The notes beneath the pieces were generated by a model. That model saw only the letters and a program-made list of their open reading frames with translations, was not told the DNA's origin and did no database searches. A DNA stretch of 64,000 nucleotides from Sternotherus odoratus (Eukaryota > Chordata > Testudines > Kinosternidae): contig JAVMKO010000001.1 in the NCBI GenBank assembly GCA_032164245.1, forward strand, positions 75,141,892 through 75,205,891. The letters are read 5' to 3'. The translations under genes were made by a program, and so were the position numbers. Positions 58,556 through 64,000 of the stretch are shown here, piece by piece (within the stretch, counting starts at the first letter, position 1; each line of letters opens with the position of its first letter).

Positions 58556-59366
58556 AGGAAGCTACCAGCCCTTAAATCAGAATTTGAGTGGGGCACTAGG
58601 ATGGTAACGCCCCTGCTCTTGCAAAACGTGTAATGAAGATCTTAAATGACAGTAAAAGCCTCCATGTTACAGTTCCTTTGAAATCCAGCAACTCCAACAG
58701 CACCTAAATATGTCAGGGCACTGGGCCACTTCTCACTCTGAGGGAAGAACACCCCTGCTGAATAACCCACACCACTTCCGCCCCAACCCCCGGGGTTTTC
58801 TCTTGAGGTGTCCCAGCAAAACACTCCATAGAGCATTTAGATGCTATCTGGAGTCAGAACTGGGGTCCAGCTGCCAGTTTCTCATGTAATCACTTCAGGG
58901 CCTTCTCCCATGGGGGACCCCCAATGCATGGCACAGCCTCGCTGAGTTCATTGTTGTGGCTCCGACCTTTCTATATTTAAGATTCTCTCAAAGCTCTATT
59001 TCAGCTGTGCTGCTCGCCGTGGGTAGAATTGATGGTATATAAATTGCCTCCTGCTGTTCCCTTTCCCCTAACTTCTCTCTGCCTATCTGTCTGCCTTCAT
59101 GTGTGAGCTCCCCAAAGCAGGGACTACCCCCCTTTTCAGTGTTTGGAAAAGACCTGGCCCATCTGAGGCACAACCAAAAATAAATAATACTGTGAGGTGG
59201 AATCCTGCTTCACTCGGGATAAATTACAAGGACATGGCCCAAGGAGGCCACAACCCCTGCTCTGTTAACCAGAAAGCTCGTTAAGTCTGATCAGTAAAGA
59301 CAGTGCCTGAGATGGAGCAACTTTCCCTCTTGGGTGGGAGTAGGATTGACTAGCCTTGCATCACAC

Positions 59367-59775
59367 AGAGGGCCTTGTCTACACTGATGGCAGCATGTAG
59401 GGTATGTATGGCTGCAGTGAAAACCAAGCTGCATCCATACTGCAGTATGTAGCTACACAAGGCAGTGAAAGACCCTGGAGGGATTGGGGCAGCAGGGAAA
59501 GACGCCAGCAGCAAGGAGCCTCCCACCTGCCAGAGCCTTTCCTCTGGGCTGGAGTCTTCTCCCGTGATGGGGAAGGGCTGCATTCGAGGCAGCAGGACAC
59601 TACAGGGTAGACTCAGGAGGCACTGCCTGGGTAGAGAGAGGCTGTGGGGAGTACAAACCCTATGGTTCTGTGTGTCTTTACTCACCTAAGTAGTGCATCA
59701 CCATATACACTGCTGGACACACCTGTGGTAGGAGGTGTGCAAAGTCCATACTCTATATGCTGCTGTAAGTGTAGA
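59367..59775. mobile_element. MITE with GCCTTGTCTACACT-type end
   Basis: The left end AGGGCCTTGTCTACACTG faces a right end AGTGTAGACATCCATC. The left part contains a small inverted repeat (CAGCATGTAGGGTATG, then GCAGTATGTAGCTAC). Terminal type is shared with the 32929 element. Confidence 0.55.
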
Positions 59776-62264
59776 CATCCATCTCAAAACACTGCCAGAG
59801 GCACAAATGTGCCCAAGCAGAATGCATTGAGCAAAGGTAAGAAACCACCCATCTACTGAGAATGCTCTTCCCTGTCCTTTCAAAGTCTATTGCTCAAGAT
59901 TCTGTTTCCTCCTTGTGAGCCACTCCACTGACAACTCAGCAACCTCCCTCTTCAATGGCACCGGAAAAGGTGTTGCTGCCTCTACAGAGTTACTCATTCG
60001 ATTTCTAATCTAAAGGCATGTTTGACCTTACCGTGTTCAGGAAGCAGATGATTGACACCTGCACAGAATTAGTTAAGGGTTTGTACCCAGGGAGGGTGGA
60101 AAAAAAAATCCAAGAACATTTTTTTCTGATGAAGATAAGATTGTCACGAAAGCAGATTTTTTTGTGTGAAAAGTGTCTGCAGCGTTTCATCTGAAAGCAG
60201 CAAACCTAAAAACTGAAATTTTTCCACTGAAAACCAAGTTTTCTGTTTTTTGGAATTTTTGGGTTAAAATTACAGTATTCTGTTTGCACTTGATAAAAAG
60301 GGATTTAGAATCAATAATTATTAATAATATTTTATCATTTTTTTCATCTAAATTTTCCATGAGAAAAAAAATCTGTCCCGCTGTATTTGTGTCAGCATCT
60401 TAGAATCTGCATAATTTTCTAAATAACTTAGGACTGGGCAAAGGGAAGAAGAAGGGGGCAGAAAATGGTGGTGCCAGGAGGATGTAGAAGAGCGGAGAGG
60501 GAGGAGGACATTGGTTAGGAAAGTGAAAAGGCAACCTGAATTACTTCCTTAGACAAACACACCCAGAATCCTTCTATGAAAGCCAAGCACTTACTGCCAG
60601 TAACTGGTCAGACAACTTCTGGCATCTGGAAACCTCTGCAGCTAGCCTTCTGAAATAAAGGAGAGTAGAATTTACCTTGCTGGTGGGTCTTTTACGTGCT
60701 GGTGTTTAGTCTGTGGATGGCACAGCTGTCGGACTCACTCTTTGCCTTGCTCTCTCCTGCATCTACCAGCTAGATCATTCAAGAAAACAAACTGCTTCGA
60801 AAGCTCTTTCTCCTTCATCTCCTCCCAACCCCACCCAGCCCCCCCAACACCCTGTGATTATTAAATGCTCTCCCTTCCAGCCAGCAGCTGTTTTGAGCTG
60901 TTTTATAATCCACAATGCAATCATGGCACAGCTGTTCTGGGAGATTATACGGGAAGAGATTGGCGTTGCAGGCTGGGATTAAGTGCAAAGAGTGACCTGC
61001 ATTCACTGAGGAAAAAGTTTCAGTATAATACAGAGGAGACTCCAATTACGCCCATCTGATGGATGTTTGGTAGCTGTACAAAATGAGTAGGAGTTTCTCA
61101 GATTAATGCCTAGCAGCCCAAAAAACTACAACCACCATTGTTACTAGCCGTACTAGTCCCATTGTTGACAATTACAACAGAGTGGCAAGGGCCTGAATGG
61201 GCTACGGAGGCAGAGCTCCCTTGATCCTTGGAATAGTATTCTCCTTGGCAGAATCGAGGCATGTGAAAAGGAAAGGGCAGGGAAAGGGAAATGCTGGTGC
61301 TCTGCACCCGTTCTGAGGATGGAATATTCGAGACGCCAAGGGACATCAGTCTGGCACCTCTCACAACCTCTTCACATTGAATTAAAAAGAAATAACTGGA
61401 CGGCATCAAGAATATGTCAAACAGTCACTAAAGGGCATAGGGGAGCTCTCACTATGACACAAGGAACTTGTTTTAAGTTAGAACATCACTACAGAAAAGT
61501 GCCCGTAAAGCATCCCCTGCACACCTGCCTACCTGTGGTCAGGAGGAGTCCTTGAACAGAGTGGGCAAATCCCCCAGTGTAGTTTGGGGTTATCAGAATG
61601 GATTGTGAGTGTGAGCTAGCCTACTCTCCTGGCTCTTGTCATAACAAACAAAGCAATGGTTTATCTAGTCAGGGGTTCTGGTTCTTATAAATCCCATTGC
61701 TAGATGCTTTAGAGGTAGATATAAAATAATACTTGGCACTTGTATAGCACATTCTATCTCCAAAGTACACATTGACATTAATGAAAATGCCACACAATGC
61801 CCCTCCATGATAAAGAGTATAATGTCCTCCTGATCACTTATATCTTGAAGCATGTGGACTGATAGCCCTTAGATCACTTTAGCCCTACCTATTTTATAGG
61901 CTACTCTTATGTATATATTTCTTTCCAAAGTTTATTGGAAGCAGATCCTTATATTAATTATTGAATGTTAAGTGTTAAGTTGTGTTGAATGCAGATTCTT
62001 CTGTCTAATTGAAGAGGCTGAAGCCCATATATAAGATTCGTTAGGAATCTTCTTCTAGTGAGAGAGGCAATTCTTTCCATAGGCCAAAACATTCAAATGA
62101 GAGTATGTAAAGTTTGGCATCTAAATCCATATTTACAGACCTAAAAAAAAAAAGTGGTCTGATTTTCAGAGACGGCAAGTCTGAGAGGTGTTCACCCCCT
62201 CTGAAAATCCTCCTGAGTCAACGGTGGAGCATACACCTAACTTTTAGCATGTTATGTACATTAT

Positions 62265-62291
62265 AACCCTAAGCCTAACCCTAGCCCTAAC
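62265..62291. repeat. Short interstitial telomere-like repeat
   Basis: AACCCTAAGCCTAACCCTAG, then CCCTAAC, is about four and a half CCCTAA units with single mismatches. Confidence 0.7.
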
Positions 62292-62664
62292 ACATTATAG
62301 TACGTAGAAAACTCACATGCTTAAAGTTGGGCATATGTTTAACTCTGTTGTGGAAGTGAGTTCAAATTTAGGTGTCTAAATATGGATTTTAGGTGTTTAC
62401 CTTTAGGTGCCCATGTTTAAAAACACTGGACTTAAGGGCCAGAATTTTGAAAGTATTTAGCTGCATAAACACCTTTAAAAAATGGCCCTTAATGTTTCGA
62501 TGGTGGCAGAATTTATCATACCACCAGGTGGCAACTTTTCCTCACTTTTTTTCTCTGAAAGCCTCACTTACTGCTCTAACTTATATCATGTGTATTGGGG
62601 AAGCAATGTCCCAGTGTATATCCATCTTCTCTCCCTTTTTTGTTTTGTCTTCTCTCAAATAACA

Positions 62665-62667
<3 letters not shown>

Positions 62668-62739
<72 letters not shown>
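62668..62739. repeat. CT dinucleotide microsatellite
   Basis: About 35 uninterrupted TC units, long and pure enough to be polymorphic. Confidence 0.98.
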
Positions 62740-62742
<3 letters not shown>

Positions 62743-62849
62743 GTGTTAGGTTTTGCTAAGGTGCTTATCTCTATCAGCTAAGCCCAGAAGAATTATAAAA
62801 CAATGAAAATTATCAGTGGCAAAGATCTAAAAGATCGCCATCTTTTGGC

Positions 62850-63160
62850 TAATGCTGGATTGTGCCTGTACAGTATTTTCCAATGCTTGGCCAACTCTCA
62901 TTTCAAATATCTCAAGAAATGGGTTTTCCATCTGGAGATTATTCCACCATCCAGTAGATTTCAACCTTGGAAAATATTTCCTGATATTCAATCTAAAATC
63001 CCCTTAGCTCAATTTCATGCCATTGCTACTAGAAATACTCTCCCTGACATCCTAAGTGATTCTGTTGTGGAGAGCACTATTTCTTCCAGTTTTCTCCTCT
63101 GGGTATCTGCAGCTTCACACCACTGACCATTTTAAAGGTTTCCTTTACCTAGTGAAGTCA
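62850..63160 (-). mobile_element. Antisense CR1-like fragment
   Basis: GGAGATTATTCCACCATCCA, then ATTTCCTGATATTCAATCT and TCATGCCATTGCTACTAG parallel the well-known antisense CR1 sequence (GAGATTCCACCACCTCC type). Confidence 0.55.
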
Positions 63161-64000
63161 ACACAGGAAGCACTTTGTTTTCACTCTGTGATCAATCAAT
63201 CAGGTGCTTTTCTTACATGAACACAATGATGGACTTCAATGCAAGTCACAATATTAGTGCAACATCTTTGAGGAAATTGTTACATATACAAAAGTCAGGT
63301 AATTTATTGTTACATATACAAAAGTTAGGTCATTTAAAAGTTAAATTTCCCACCGCATTTTTAGCTTGGCCCCGTCGCACATACACATTCGGGGCCAAAT
63401 CCTGCAAGGAGGTGAGCACCGTCAGTGCCCAAGGATTGCAGTGGGATTTGAGGGTGTTGAGCATCTAACTGGATAGCATCCTAAGGCAGTGACACTCAAC
63501 CGGTGGAGCTCAAGCGGTACATGGCTCTTCATAGCCCTGTACATAGTTCTCGTCTCAGGGGTAAGTAAGGTATCATGCAATGGTCTGACATGGATTCTTC
63601 AGTTGCACGCTCACTCAGCTAAAGTCATATAGACACACTCGTTCCTACAAACCATTCTCCAAGCTCCTGAGACATTATACTTTTGTGTTACCTTCTACCT
63701 ACAGCTTCTTCTTCAGCTTTTGTATGAATAAAGAGACCAGAGAAGTGGTCCCCTCCCTCAGTGACACATACACAGCGGATATCTCCGGGTGGCAGTGACA
63801 TTAGAGCCGGACTTTTCAAAACCAGTGACAGACTGCAAATGCCAGATTTCTCCCTGAGCCCTAAGTAATTCTACGCAGATTGCAACCTTTATTTAGCTGT
63901 TTGAATGTATGAATTAACTCTTACTTTGCAATGAACTAGTTAGGCATATGTTTGGATTCTAAATCCATTTAAAGGTGATTTTTTGTTTAAAACCATTACA

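Overview
The window is vertebrate nuclear DNA, most likely from a turtle or a close sauropsid. The genes are split into small exons with GT-AG junctions. The repeats are CR1 LINEs with the octamer-type 3' tail, hAT and Harbinger DNA transposons, and a MIR-type SINE, a mix I associate with turtles. The turtle assignment is inference from memory of such repeats; no search was run. Nothing bacterial, viral or CRISPR-like is present.

Two host genes are present, in convergent orientation and in the order I recall for human 12p13. FAM234B lies on + (exons from 14117 to about 41103, polyadenylation signal 43734). It encodes a type II membrane protein with an FG-GAP/beta-propeller-like ectodomain. 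GSG1 lies on - (exons from 57759 down to 44874, polyadenylation signal 44407). It encodes a claudin/EMP-like four-pass membrane protein. All internal exon phases agree, giving predicted proteins of 633 aa (last exon inferred) and 321 aa. The FAM234B promoter is a CpG-rich block with NRF1-like and ZNF143-like motifs just before the ATG.

The left 14 kb is intergenic and transposon-rich. It holds a complete 4.54-kb PIF/Harbinger element (2329-6867, TAA target duplication) with both genes: a two-exon Myb/SANT-like protein on + and a DDE nuclease on - that is broken only at a C10 run. A related Harbinger MITE lies inside an inverted-repeat retroposon (10291-10803). A decayed hAT element (12040-13839) interrupts a CR1 copy.

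The introns and UTRs carry many non-autonomous elements whose target duplications can be read directly. These include hAT-like MITEs at 14893-17278, 22953-23637, 36816-37434, 41524-42532, 45401-45839, 47966-49601 and 56075-56392, a Tigger-like element at 35516-36492, and three copies of one retroposon with 13-14 bp duplications. Two of the hAT elements carry very large C-rich minisatellites.

The most unusual object is the element at 47966-49601 in GSG1 intron 4. Between hAT-like ends it carries what looks like the first coding exon of a conventional protein kinase C (closest in memory to PRKCG), with an intact ATG, reading frame and splice donor. The exon's 3' end and donor are repeated twice more downstream.
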